A program made the position numbers and the translations under genes. A stretch of DNA of 46,508 nucleotides from a virus: the IMG/VR virus record IMGVR_UViG_3300031227_000088, positions 1-46,508 of that record. One strand, given 5' to 3'. The notes under the pieces are model-generated. The model was not told where the DNA came from. It did no database searches and saw only the letters and a program-made list of their open reading frames with translations. This document shows, in pieces, positions 24,709-31,734 of the stretch (positions within the stretch are counted from its first letter, which is position 1; each line of letters starts with the position of its first letter).

Positions 24709-25719
24709 GTGGAGAATAGAGAGCAGTTAGAAACAGTATTAAGTGACATGGAAACACAAAGGAAAAACACTAAACCCATAGGCACATACGGTATTAAGTT
24801 TTTAGATGATTACTTATCGGGGATATTGCCAAATGATTTTATCATGATAGGTGCAGAGTCAGGAGTTGGAAAGTCTGAACTCGCTTATGAGTTAGCGTTT
24901 AGAAATTCAGAGAGGTTGAGAGTACATCTATTTGCGTTAGAGTGTGATATGTATGAGCCGTACAACAGAATGAAATATAAAATAGTTGCAAGAGAGTTCT
25001 TTAAAGATTCAGAAAGAAATTATCAAGAAATGAATTTGAGAAACTATCAGTTAAACCTAATAGACGTAGATAAGTATATTCCGATAGCAGAAAAAGAGAT
25101 ACTGGATAAGTATTCAAAACTACATATTCATTACAGGGAACACCAATTTGCAATAGGTGATCTCATTAGAAAGATGGGTGAGATAAAAGATGAGTGTGAC
25201 ATGATAGTGCTAGACCATATAGACTATTTTGACCTTGATAGTAGTGGGAGCGAAGTGTTGCAGATGACAGAGATTATGAAACAGTTACGTAGTATAAATT
25301 TAATATATCAGATACCAGTAGTCTTTGTATCTCATTTACGCAAAAAATCAAATAGAAAACAGTTAATACCAGATGAAGATGACTATATTGGTAGTTCATC
25401 TAAAGTTAAGCAGAGTAAAACAGTTATTACATTAGCAAAAGATAAAGATGATGAGAATTATGCAGACGGTATCTACGGAACTCTTTGTCATATAGCAAAG
25501 GGAGGTAGGATTTCTCCAAAGAGCAATTTAGTTGGAAAAATATGGTTCAATATAAAAACAGGTTGTTATGGAGATAAATATGAATTGTATAGAATAAAGA
25601 ATTATGGAGAAACATTAGAACAACTAAGCAATCCAACGCTGTTTCCAAAATGGGCTGAAGGAGCAACAAAACCAGAACCAGAGGAAAAATATAAGGAGTT
25701 ATTTGGTGAGAAACAATAG
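24709..25719 (+). CDS. DnaB-type replicative helicase (RecA fold)
   Basis: GTG 24709 shares no base with but directly abuts the primase stop. At 336 aa it lacks the DnaB N-terminal domain and has only the RecA-like core. Walker A is GAESGVGKSEL (~residue 49), then LFALECDMYEP (~77), Walker B MIVLDHIDYFDL (~165), and VVFVSHLRKKSN (~204) with the Q/GSS loop IGSSSKVKQSKTVITLAKD. This matches DnaB/gp4-like and RepA-like helicases. It should unwind the replication fork with the neighbouring primase. Confidence 0.75.
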   Translation: MENREQLETVLSDMETQRKNTKPIGTYGIKFLDDYLSGILPNDFIMIGAESGVGKSELAYELAFRNSERLRVHLFALECDMYEPYNRMKYKIVAREFFKDSERNYQEMNLRNYQLNLIDVDKYIPIAEKEILDKYSKLHIHYREHQFAIGDLIRKMGEIKDECDMIVLDHIDYFDLDSSGSEVLQMTEIMKQLRSINLIYQIPVVFVSHLRKKSNRKQLIPDEDDYIGSSSKVKQSKTVITLAKDKDDENYADGIYGTLCHIAKGGRISPKSNLVGKIWFNIKTGCYGDKYELYRIKNYGETLEQLSNPTLFPKWAEGATKPEPEEKYKELFGEKQ

Positions 25720-26218
25720 CAAGTGTTGTGGTGCGGAATTAATAAGTGAAATGACACCCCACTCTGTTCACTACGGTAGATATATTTGTAGTAATTGTGG
25801 ATCATTTCAAGGCAACATTCCAAGCCCCAAAAATGAGAATAAGCGAAAGAAAGTATCAAGATATTCTCTTGAAGAAATATCTGAGTTTTATAGTCATGAA
25901 GAAATATTTTGTTTCTTTTGCGGAAGAAATAAAAAAGAGTTAGGAGTTAGTCTGGTATTTGAACGAGAGCATATAGTTGAAATACAGGAGGGCGGAAAAG
26001 ATGAGTTAAGGAATTTATTTATATATTGCACATCTTGTCATGCAGTAAAAACAGCGTTTAGGAGAGTCGTAATAGGTGGTAGAGAGAAAGACAATATTGG
26101 ACTTATTGATCCATATATTGCGTATGAAAACATAAAGGAGAAACTAAGCTATACACAAATAGAACCAGAGAAATATGGTGAGTTATTAAGAATAATATCG
26201 GAGGGACTTGAATTATGA
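25706..26218 (+). CDS. HNH endonuclease with N-terminal zinc ribbon
   Basis: I chose GTG 25706, with AAGGAG upstream; TTG 25703 is also possible. The 170-aa protein has an N-terminal ribbon (CCGAEL ... YICSNCGSFQG) and an HNH core: CFFCGRNKKELG, FEREHIVEIQEGG, LRNLFIYCTSCHAVKTA (residues ~67-120). It overlaps the helicase end and is followed by the NinG-like gene, so it looks like a resident recombination or processing nuclease, though homing is not excluded. Confidence 0.6.
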   Translation: MRNNSKCCGAELISEMTPHSVHYGRYICSNCGSFQGNIPSPKNENKRKKVSRYSLEEISEFYSHEEIFCFFCGRNKKELGVSLVFEREHIVEIQEGGKDELRNLFIYCTSCHAVKTAFRRVVIGGREKDNIGLIDPYIAYENIKEKLSYTQIEPEKYGELLRIISEGLEL

Positions 26219-26688
26219 AACGCACACCACTAAAGCGATCAACAAAACCAATCAAAAAGAAAAGCCCAGCAAAGATACCAACGCTCCGTAGGAAAGCAGA
26301 GAAGTTATGGCAACAGGCGTTTAAAGCATTACATCCTGATGAAACTTGTATGCTGTGCAACAAAAAGTATTACGAGGTAGTGCATCACTTTATTTCTCAA
26401 AGCAGTAGTGCAAACCTAAAGTTTGATTTCACTAACGGCATACCACTCTGTACTGACTGCCATTGTAGATTACATCTTGGAGAGACAGGGTACGAGAGTA
26501 CGAGAATAGCTAAACAGAAAAGCGGTACATGGTGGGATTACATTGAGGAAGCAAAGAGAACAAAGATTACTATGCGTAAAAGTGATTTCTTAGAGACCAT
26601 TGAGAGACTTGAACGGATCATAAAGAACTGTGCAGATGTAAAAATAATAGGAAAATACATAGAGGTGAAAGATGAAAAAACTAGATGA
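26215..26688 (+). CDS. NinG/Rap-like HNH recombination endonuclease
   Basis: This 157-aa protein opens with a very basic arm (KRTPLKRSTKPIKKKSPAK) as in NinG-type proteins, then CMLCNKKYYEVVHHFISQ and GIPLCTDCHCRLH, the treble-clef HNH with paired cysteines. NinG/Rap proteins resolve branched recombination intermediates, which would suit a phage carrying a RecB-like nuclease. The ATG overlaps the previous stop (ATGA). Homology level not measured. Confidence 0.6.
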   Translation: MKRTPLKRSTKPIKKKSPAKIPTLRRKAEKLWQQAFKALHPDETCMLCNKKYYEVVHHFISQSSSANLKFDFTNGIPLCTDCHCRLHLGETGYESTRIAKQKSGTWWDYIEEAKRTKITMRKSDFLETIERLERIIKNCADVKIIGKYIEVKDEKTR

Positions 26689-26887
26689 GATATTAACAAT
26701 AAATTATTCGGAGAAAGATAAATATTTTTTAACTTACGATGAATGGAAACAACAAATCATCCAATGGGCTGTGAGTAAAGCACCTGAGAAAATGGATAGT
26801 GGTAGTTCTGTTCCTTGTGATTGGTATGAGGATGGTCACAACAAATCTACAGAGCAATACAAAGCAAACCTACAGGAGGGTGAGTGA
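26672..26887 (+). CDS. Small protein, paralogue of the gene at 20688 (71 aa)
   Basis: It overlaps the NinG-like gene by 17 bases. WKQQIIQWAVSKAPEKMDSGS matches the 20688 product. The C-terminus KANLQEGE is the translation of the strong CAGGAGGGTGAG site of the next gene and begins a 25-base junction repeated three times in the genome. Unknown function. Confidence 0.5.
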   Translation: MKKLDEILTINYSEKDKYFLTYDEWKQQIIQWAVSKAPEKMDSGSSVPCDWYEDGHNKSTEQYKANLQEGE

Positions 26888-27135
26888 TGGTTAGTAAGAT
26901 TGTTTTAATGAAAGATATAGTAGTAGAAAATGGTAAGACCATAGAACAAAATAATCTTGAGGAACCAAGAAAATTTAAAGTAGGAGATGAAGTTATTTTT
27001 CAGTTAGAAACTACGATTACTGAAGTGGGGAGAGACTGTGATGGAACAGTTTTGTATGGGGCTGATATGATAGGAAATTGTTGGGGAGAGGATTGTTTTC
27101 AATATCCTAAAGCAAACCTACAGGAGGGTGAGTGA
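26887..27135 (+). CDS. KIV-family small protein, copy 1 (82 aa)
   Basis: ATG 26887 shares its A with the previous stop. The sequence (KIVLMKDIVVENGKTIEQNN, PRKFKVGDEVIFQLETTITE, DCDGTVLYGADMIGNCWGED) is repeated with few changes in the N-terminal part of the gene at 30537. KVGDEVIFQ and the following strands look like a small SH3/KOW-like barrel. It ends NLQEGE. Function unknown. Confidence 0.5.
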   Translation: MVSKIVLMKDIVVENGKTIEQNNLEEPRKFKVGDEVIFQLETTITEVGRDCDGTVLYGADMIGNCWGEDCFQYPKANLQEGE

Positions 27136-27413
27136 TGGCTAAATATAGAAAGAAACCAGTAGTGATTGAGGCGTTTAAATGGTGTGGAGATAATACTCAA
27201 AGCGAAGACCCATTATGGATAGTAGAAGCGATAAAAAAGAATGATGTATGGTTTACTAATGAAGGGAGTATATTTTGTCAAATGAAAATAACAACACTAG
27301 AAGGAGAAATGACCGCTGAGTTAGGAGATTATATTATCAAGGGTATTAAAGGTGAGATATATCCATGTAAGCCAGATATATTTGAGGCATCGTATGAGAA
27401 AGTAGACGAATGA
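27135..27413 (+). CDS. Conserved phage protein, KYRKKPVVIEAF family
   Basis: The 92-aa product begins AKYRKKPVVIEAFKW and ends LGDYIIKGIKGEIYPCKPD-IFEASYEKVDE. I recognise this two-part signature as a small protein found very widely in phages of many hosts; its function is not established. Its ATG 27135 lies in the second copy of the 25-base junction repeat. The stop overlaps the next membrane gene (ATGA). Confidence 0.65.
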   Translation: MAKYRKKPVVIEAFKWCGDNTQSEDPLWIVEAIKKNDVWFTNEGSIFCQMKITTLEGEMTAELGDYIIKGIKGEIYPCKPDIFEASYEKVDE

Positions 27414-27538
27414 CACTATTCTGGTGGGAGATGATAACTCTAGCAGTAGCATTAGCAGTCTGGGCTTGTATCCTTGCAGTAGGATTGTTTATTATGATAC
27501 CTGTAGGTGATGTTGTGTTTAATTATTGGTTTAGATAA
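27410..27538 (+). CDS. Single-helix membrane protein, copy 1 (42 aa)
   Basis: ATG 27410 overlaps the previous stop. The product starts MTLFWWEM, has a hydrophobic helix (TLAVALAVWACILAVGLFIM) and ends VVFNYWFR before TAA 27536-27538. A paralogue with the same start and end lies at 28481, where the stop has become CAA and the gene runs into its neighbour. Function unknown; holin-like or toxic membrane activity cannot be told. Confidence 0.5.
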   Translation: MTLFWWEMITLAVALAVWACILAVGLFIMIPVGDVVFNYWFR

Positions 27539-27547
27539 GGAGGGGAC

Positions 27548-27961
27548 ATGGATACAACGAAAGAGTATATCTTGTTAAAGCAATGCAGTAAATGCCTAAT
27601 AGTAAAACATCTTTATGATTTTTCTAAAGACACCGCTTCTAAATCTTGGAAAAGGTCTTATTGCAAGAGATGTCAAAGTCTATACAACATCTCACATCCT
27701 CATAAAAATGACTCAGTAAAACGAAAAGAATACGACAAGAAACATCAAGTTAAAGAAGAGTATAAGGTGAAGCATAGAGAGGATGCTAAGAAGCATCGTA
27801 AAAAGTATCCTCACAAAATAAAAGCACGTTTTGCAGGTCAAGTGCTTCCAAAACAACTTTGCGAAGTGTGTGGTGAAAAAGCTGAGGCTTACCATGATGA
27901 TTACTCTAATCCACATATCGTTAGATGGCTTTGCGAATACCATCATGAAAGGGTGAGATAA
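27548..27961 (+). CDS. Zinc-finger protein, two Cys-pair modules (137 aa)
   Basis: GGAGGGG precedes the ATG. The N-terminal module is CSKCLIVKHLYDFSKD...YCKRCQSLYN, a short zinc ribbon common in phage HNH-associated proteins. A Lys/His-rich middle follows, then CEVCGEKAEAYHDDYSNPH, VRWLCEYHHERVR, a C-x2-C with paired His like a treble clef. It could bind DNA, or be a relic or minimal HNH nuclease. Its first nine codons resemble those of the next gene (MDTxKxYIL). Confidence 0.5.
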   Translation: MDTTKEYILLKQCSKCLIVKHLYDFSKDTASKSWKRSYCKRCQSLYNISHPHKNDSVKRKEYDKKHQVKEEYKVKHREDAKKHRKKYPHKIKARFAGQVLPKQLCEVCGEKAEAYHDDYSNPHIVRWLCEYHHERVR

Positions 27962-27962
27962 T

Positions 27963-28484
27963 ATGGATACAGGAAAAGACTACATTTTACAATGTGAGAA
28001 GGCAGGGGAGATACAAGCACTGTGGCTTAATGGAAGACATAAAATTGGTGACTATTATTGTTTAGGTAAAGAGATAGTACTTAATTGTGACATTTATGAC
28101 GAGTCAGGTTATCCTAAAAATGAAACCATTGGCGTAGACAAGCAAAATTATTCAATTGGAAAAGGCATTAAGCCTATCTGGCTACCACGACAAGACCAGT
28201 TGCAGGATATGTTGAGGTCAATATACCAAGAGAAACACCGAAACACATTAGCATACATACGGCATGGCGAAGGATTTATCAATGCTGTGATAGTGGAAGA
28301 GTTTGACTGCTATGTATATCCAAGGTATGAAGAGATACACCCAAGCATAACAAGAAGAGCCTACGCGGAATACAAAAAGTATATCTGGAGTTTCGCCTCA
28401 ATGGAACAACTCTGGTTAGCATTTGTGCTTAGAGAGAAGTATTCAAAGAAATGGAATGGAAAGGAATGGAAGGAGACCAAATGA
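27963..28484 (+). CDS. Conserved phage protein with WLPRQDQLQDML motif (173 aa)
   Basis: The protein opens DTGKDYILQCEKAGEIQALW and contains IWLPRQDQLQDMLRSIY, a block I associate with uncharacterised proteins recurring in many phage early regions. The remainder is mixed helix, ending YSKKWNGKEWKETK. No catalytic motif is apparent. The ATG is two bases after the previous stop, and the gene overlaps the next ATG by four bases. Confidence 0.5.
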   Translation: MDTGKDYILQCEKAGEIQALWLNGRHKIGDYYCLGKEIVLNCDIYDESGYPKNETIGVDKQNYSIGKGIKPIWLPRQDQLQDMLRSIYQEKHRNTLAYIRHGEGFINAVIVEEFDCYVYPRYEEIHPSITRRAYAEYKKYIWSFASMEQLWLAFVLREKYSKKWNGKEWKETK

Positions 28485-28840
28485 CACTATTCTGGTGGGA
28501 GATGACAACCATAGCAATAACATTATTAGTCTGTATTGTCATCCTTGTGGTGGAAGTTTTTATTAGAGTACCGTTAATAACTGTTGTGTTTAATTATTTG
28601 TTTAGACAAGGAGGGGATATGAAGAAGATAAAGTATAGAATAATTAAAAAAAGAACACACGAACATTATGAAATACAAATTAGAAAATGTTTTGTGTGGA
28701 AGACTTTTGAACCACAAAATGAATATACATGGAAAGACATAGGTGATTATTATCTTAAAGAAGAAAGTTGTCACGAAGTGATGAAAAAGTTATTTGGAAA
28801 ACAGATTGCTTTCATAACACAAGAATGGGAGATTGTATGA
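28481..28840 (+). CDS. Membrane helix fused to a small soluble domain (stop-loss fusion, 119 aa)
   Basis: ATG 28481 (ATGA overlap) opens MTLFWWEM like the 42-aa gene at 27410. The hydrophobic helix (AITLLVCIVILVVEVFI) and VVFNYLFR follow, but the expected TAA is CAA (28607-28609). Translation then runs through QGGD, the old ribosome-binding site, into what was the next gene (MKKIKYRIIKKR..., from ATG 28619). That ATG still has its AAGGAGGGG, so the soluble 73-aa part may also be made alone. Functions unknown. Confidence 0.55.
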   Translation: MTLFWWEMTTIAITLLVCIVILVVEVFIRVPLITVVFNYLFRQGGDMKKIKYRIIKKRTHEHYEIQIRKCFVWKTFEPQNEYTWKDIGDYYLKEESCHEVMKKLFGKQIAFITQEWEIV

Positions 28841-29085
28841 CCCAAATGAAAACACATAAATGCCCCACTTGTGGAACTGAATGTAAAGTCGTTGGTATAG
28901 GAGATTTCAACAATAAAGATGAAGTATGCACACAGCACTATGAACCTGTGGTGTTGAGTGAATTAGATATAAAGAATATTATATGTGATGAAGATGAAAA
29001 ACAAGCAAAGATAAACAAAAGTTCTGCATCCATAGAGCAAATAGCTACGGCTATTTATAAAGCAATGAGAGGTGAGAATGGATAA
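28837..29085 (+). CDS. Small zinc-ribbon protein, paralogue of the 30537 C-terminal half (82 aa)
   Basis: I chose ATG 28837 (GTATGA overlap); a longer in-frame reading covers the fusion gene. KTHKCPTCGTECKVV gives a CxxC pair, and TQHYEPVVLSELDIKNI and IYKAMRGENG match the C-terminal half of the gene at 30537. The CPTC and HYEPVVLSE modules recur in phages but their role is unknown. Confidence 0.5.
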   Translation: MTQMKTHKCPTCGTECKVVGIGDFNNKDEVCTQHYEPVVLSELDIKNIICDEDEKQAKINKSSASIEQIATAIYKAMRGENG

Positions 29086-29317
29086 ACCAGAGAAAAGGAA
29101 ATCAAAGGACTTACTTCCGTACGATATGCGATATGAAAAAGGATTCAACAAAGGATGTGAGGTTGCAATGGCATGGCACAACTCTGTGATAGAGAAGTTG
29201 GCTGATAATATTGATAAAAAAGTAAAAAAAGAATTTGAAGATTATGGAATAGATGGCTATTTTCACCACATGATTGGAAAGAATTTAGCACAGCACATAC
29301 GAAAGGAACTAAAATGA
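29078..29317 (+). CDS. AMAWH-type small protein, copy 1 (79 aa)
   Basis: ATG 29078 lies just before the previous stop. KGFNKGCEVAMAWHNSVIEKLAD and the end NLAQHIRKELK match the product at 30995 (DAVMAWHKSEIEKLAD ... FIAQHIRKEL). Both follow a zinc-ribbon gene of the same family, forming a duplicated two-gene unit. Mostly helical; function unknown. Confidence 0.5.
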   Translation: MDKPEKRKSKDLLPYDMRYEKGFNKGCEVAMAWHNSVIEKLADNIDKKVKKEFEDYGIDGYFHHMIGKNLAQHIRKELK

Positions 29318-29472
29318 ATATAGATAAGATAAAGCAACAAGCAATACAAGAAATTAAAGAAGAAGATTTTTGGAAGGAGGTAAAGAAATACAAACAGAAG
29401 TTAAGAGAAAAGAAGTCTATATGGAGTAAAATATTCCCATATAAAATACTAATAATAAGAAAGGAAGGTTGA
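29314..29472 (+). CDS. Lysine-rich helical small protein (52 aa)
   Basis: ATG 29314 overlaps the previous stop (ATGA). The product is a charged helix (KQQAIQEIKEEDFWKEVKKY) with a hydrophobic/basic end (WSKIFPYKILIIRKEG). No known family. The end encodes the AAGGAAGG site of the next gene. Confidence 0.4.
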   Translation: MNIDKIKQQAIQEIKEEDFWKEVKKYKQKLREKKSIWSKIFPYKILIIRKEG

Positions 29473-29473
29473 A

Positions 29474-29653
29474 ATGGGTTTAGATATTAAAAAGGTCAAA
29501 GAAGAGGCGCAGAAAGAACATTTACAAGAACGAGAAGAAGTAGCGAAAGAAAGAATTAAGTATAAACTTCAAGAACTTGATACTGCTAAAAAGGTTGTCA
29601 AAAACATAGAGAGAGAAATTGAGGACTTGGAAGATGAGCTTTCCCAGGATTAG
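29474..29653 (+). CDS. Coiled-coil small protein (59 aa)
   Basis: AAGGAAGG precedes ATG 29474. The whole product is a Lys/Glu coiled coil with leucine/valine heptads (EEVAKERIKYKLQELDTAKK, VVKNIEREIEDLEDELSQD). It overlaps the next gene by 20 bases. A scaffolding or dimerising peptide is likely; function unknown. Confidence 0.45.
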   Translation: MGLDIKKVKEEAQKEHLQEREEVAKERIKYKLQELDTAKKVVKNIEREIEDLEDELSQD

Positions 29654-30257
29654 TTCACCGATAACTAAAGTATATTGGGCGGGGTGGGAAAGCGATACAC
29701 TCCGCTTACAAAAAGCAGGTTGGGAATTGTCTGCCGAACAAGATATTTACAGACAATCTATACGAATGGCATTTAGAAATACAGGTTATAATATATACGG
29801 TATAAGTAATCCTATCTCACGGGAAGAGTGTCTTGATATGAAAAGTATGTTTATTAATGGACACCCTCGTTCAGATTTAGTATTTAATTACTTTCCACCC
29901 TTAACAATAAACTATATGGCTTCTCGTATGCACGTAGAGTTAAGAGAACATTCTATGGAGTTTATGCCTATTGACGCTACTCCAGCCTTTGAGACAAGAG
30001 AAGTTAAATCTATAGAAGATTTTCAGATATTCAGACCTATTGGGAATCCTAAAGAGTTGATAGTTACTCCTGATAGTGTTCCTGAATTACTAGAGTTGAT
30101 AATGAAGAAGCAAGACCCAAAGCAGTTTGAGATAAGAGAGAAGAAGCGAAAAGAATGGCGTAAGTTTACAAGAGAAATAAATCAAGCAGAATCTATAAGT
30201 GTAGAAGAAAGAATTGACCCAGCAAGTAGTATCGTAGCACAATTAATTACAATATAA
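29634..30257 (+). CDS. Unknown phage protein, 207 aa
   Basis: I chose ATG 29634, which overlaps the coiled-coil gene; a GTG/ATG further left lies well inside it. The protein starts SFPRISSPITKVYWAGWESD, has conserved-looking aromatic turns (GWELSAEQDIYRQSIRMAF, MFINGHPRSDLVFNYFPP), and ends in a charged helix (REKKRKEWRKFTREI) plus ASSIVAQLITI. No catalytic or membrane motif is apparent. Compact alpha/beta fold possible. Not recognised. Confidence 0.5.
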   Translation: MSFPRISSPITKVYWAGWESDTLRLQKAGWELSAEQDIYRQSIRMAFRNTGYNIYGISNPISREECLDMKSMFINGHPRSDLVFNYFPPLTINYMASRMHVELREHSMEFMPIDATPAFETREVKSIEDFQIFRPIGNPKELIVTPDSVPELLELIMKKQDPKQFEIREKKRKEWRKFTREINQAESISVEERIDPASSIVAQLITI

Positions 30258-30266
30258 GGAGGAGTG

Positions 30267-30512
30267 ATGATTAAGCTTGGTAAAAAAGTAAAAGATATTG
30301 TAACAGGTTTTGAAGGTATTGCAGTCTCAAGAGTTGAATATCTAAATGGTTGTGTTCAGTATGGTATTAAACCTAAGGCTAAAAAAGGCTGTATTGTATT
30401 AGAGGATGCTACATATATAGATGCACAGCAATTAGAAGTTATTGGTAAAGGTGTTACCGTAGAGACAAGAAGTACTGGAGCCGACTTTATGCCAGATGCA
30501 CCAACACATTAA
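30267..30512 (+). CDS. Small KOW/SH3-like phage protein (81 aa)
   Basis: ATG 30267 follows TAAGGAGGAGTG; the in-frame GTG at 30264 is too close to the site. KLGKKVKDIVTGFEGIAVSR and GCVQYGIKPKAK, IDAQQLEVIGKG are typical of small uncharacterised phage proteins whose 'VKD.VTGF.GIA' strand begins an SH3-like barrel. Likely binds a nucleic acid or a host protein, but unproven. Confidence 0.5.
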   Translation: MIKLGKKVKDIVTGFEGIAVSRVEYLNGCVQYGIKPKAKKGCIVLEDATYIDAQQLEVIGKGVTVETRSTGADFMPDAPTH

Positions 30513-30536
30513 ACCAAACCTACAGGAGGGTGAGTG

Positions 30537-30998
30537 ATGGGTAAGATTGTTTCTGTGTTTAAAGATATAGTAGAAAAAAACGGCAAGACTATTGAACAAA
30601 ATAATCTTGAGAAACCAAGAAAGTTTAAAGTAGGAGATGAGGTTATTTTTCAGATAGAGACTACGATTAATGAAGTTGGAATAGATTGTGACGGAACGGT
30701 ATTGTATGATGCAGAGACAATAGGTGATTGTTGGGGTGAGGATTATTTTAAGTTCCCATCTTCTCCCAAATCTAACCTAGAGAAGGAAATGATGAAAACA
30801 CATAACTGCCCTACTTGTAATTCACCAGTAAAAATCGTAGGTAAAACTACAATGCACTATGAACCTGTGGTGTTGAGTGAGGATGAAATATACGACATTC
30901 TTGATAGATATACTTCTAAGCCTACTTACGAGAGTGGTAGTACAGATCTATATAAAGCATCTTCTGTCATACACAAAGCAATGAGAGGTGAGAAGTGA
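30537..30998 (+). CDS. KIV-family domain fused to zinc-ribbon domain (153 aa)
   Basis: ATG 30537 lies in the third copy of the 25-base junction repeat. Residues 1-80 repeat the KIV-family protein at 26887 (KDIVEKNGKTIEQNN, KFKVGDEVIFQIETTI, GDCWGED). A short linker (PSSPKSNLEKE) then leads into a second half (MKTHNCPTCNSPVKIV, MHYEPVVLSEDEIYD, IHKAMRGEK) homologous to the separate gene at 28837. Two proteins encoded apart upstream are thus one here. The fusion suggests they work together. Function unknown. Confidence 0.55.
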   Translation: MGKIVSVFKDIVEKNGKTIEQNNLEKPRKFKVGDEVIFQIETTINEVGIDCDGTVLYDAETIGDCWGEDYFKFPSSPKSNLEKEMMKTHNCPTCNSPVKIVGKTTMHYEPVVLSEDEIYDILDRYTSKPTYESGSTDLYKASSVIHKAMRGEK

Positions 30999-31225
30999 AT
31001 AAGAAGCCAGAGAAGAAAGAGTTTAATGCAAATGAGAATGCAATTCAAACAGGGTTAAGAATGACACACAACGAAGCCTATGATGCTGTAATGGCATGGC
31101 ACAAGTCAGAGATAGAGAAGTTGGCTGATGAAGGCTCATTAAGTAAAGCATTTTATGAGGCAGTTTTTGGTAGACCATTTGCATTAGCACAGTTTATAGC
31201 ACAGCACATACGAAAGGAACTATAG
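30995..31225 (+). CDS. AMAWH-type small protein, copy 2 (76 aa)
   Basis: It overlaps the previous gene's stop (ORF start GTG 30995). DAVMAWHKSEIEKLAD and FIAQHIRKEL match the protein at 29078. Other parts differ, so the copies have diverged. The stop (TAG 31223-31225) is also the first base pair region of a strong stem-loop RNA. Function unknown. Confidence 0.5.
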   Translation: MNKKPEKKEFNANENAIQTGLRMTHNEAYDAVMAWHKSEIEKLADEGSLSKAFYEAVFGRPFALAQFIAQHIRKEL

Positions 31226-31300
31226 CCTCCAAGAGCATCGTGTAGGTGCTTGGGTAAAGAGTTTCCAATGCTCTTTATTCCTCTCTAAAACTTGGAGGCT
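31224..31300 (+). ncRNA. Three-way-junction RNA after the AMAWH-type gene
   Basis: A perfect ten-pair closing helix joins AGCCTCCAAG (31224-31233) to CTTGGAGGCT (31291-31300). Inside are a short arm AGCA/TGCT (31234-31237 with 31247-31250) and a longer hairpin (31252-31261 with 31271-31280, seven Watson-Crick pairs plus weaker ends, nine-base loop). An alternative pairing, AGCAT (31234-31238) with ATGCT (31268-31272), competes with both. There is no T-run, so it is not a simple terminator. It lies before a 31-aa membrane gene. Unknown RNA, possibly a leader or processing element. Confidence 0.5.
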
Positions 31301-31318
31301 TTAAATAAAGGAGAAATA

Positions 31319-31414
31319 ATGGATGACATATTAAAGTTTATGGTAATTATATGGCTGATAGCATCAAGTGTATTCTGTGTTTCGTTTACCGTGAAAGTGA
31401 TAGGGAGTTTATAA
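31319..31414 (+). CDS. Membrane micro-protein (31 aa)
   Basis: AAGGAGAAATA precedes ATG 31319. The peptide is a single hydrophobic helix (DDILKFMVIIWLIASSVFC, then VSFTVKVIGSL). It is one base from the next start. Placed directly after the structured RNA, it could be under its control. Function unknown. Confidence 0.45.
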   Translation: MDDILKFMVIIWLIASSVFCVSFTVKVIGSL

Positions 31415-31415
31415 A

Positions 31416-31568
31416 ATGAGTAAATACGACGAAGTGCGATCAGTAAGAGAAGTTAAGTGTAAAAGAAAATGTACTCAATGTTCAAAAGAATTTGACGGAT
31501 ACCGTTCACAGTACATGTGTAAGAGATGTTCGGAGACAAAAAACTCCACAAGAGGTTTCTTTGCGTAA
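31416..31568 (+). CDS. Zinc-ribbon micro-protein (50 aa)
   Basis: ATG 31416 lies one base after the previous stop. CKRKCTQCSKEFDGYRSQYM followed by CKRCSE gives a C-x2-C...C-x2-C ribbon typical of small phage zinc proteins. It overlaps the next gene by eight bases in another frame. Function unknown. Confidence 0.45.
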   Translation: MSKYDEVRSVREVKCKRKCTQCSKEFDGYRSQYMCKRCSETKNSTRGFFA

Positions 31569-31734
31569 ATTTGATAAGGAACTTCACAGGGTAATACACA
31601 AGGATGAGTTTCCATTCTTTCCTCACGTATATAAAGTGGTATACAAAAGAATTAAAGTAATATTAGATTTACTTGAAGGACACAACATAGATGTTGATAA
31701 GAAGATAAACAAAATACGGAAAGGAGAATTGTGA
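31561..31734 (+). CDS. Small early protein, unknown (57 aa)
   Basis: I chose TTG 31561, preceded by AGAGG; the longer in-frame reading overlaps the zinc-ribbon gene entirely. The product is helical and basic (FDKELHRVIHKDEFPFFPHV; YKRIKVILDLLEGHNIDVDK) and ends IRKGEL, encoding the GGAAAGGAG of the next gene. Not recognised. Confidence 0.45.
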   Translation: MRKFDKELHRVIHKDEFPFFPHVYKVVYKRIKVILDLLEGHNIDVDKKINKIRKGEL

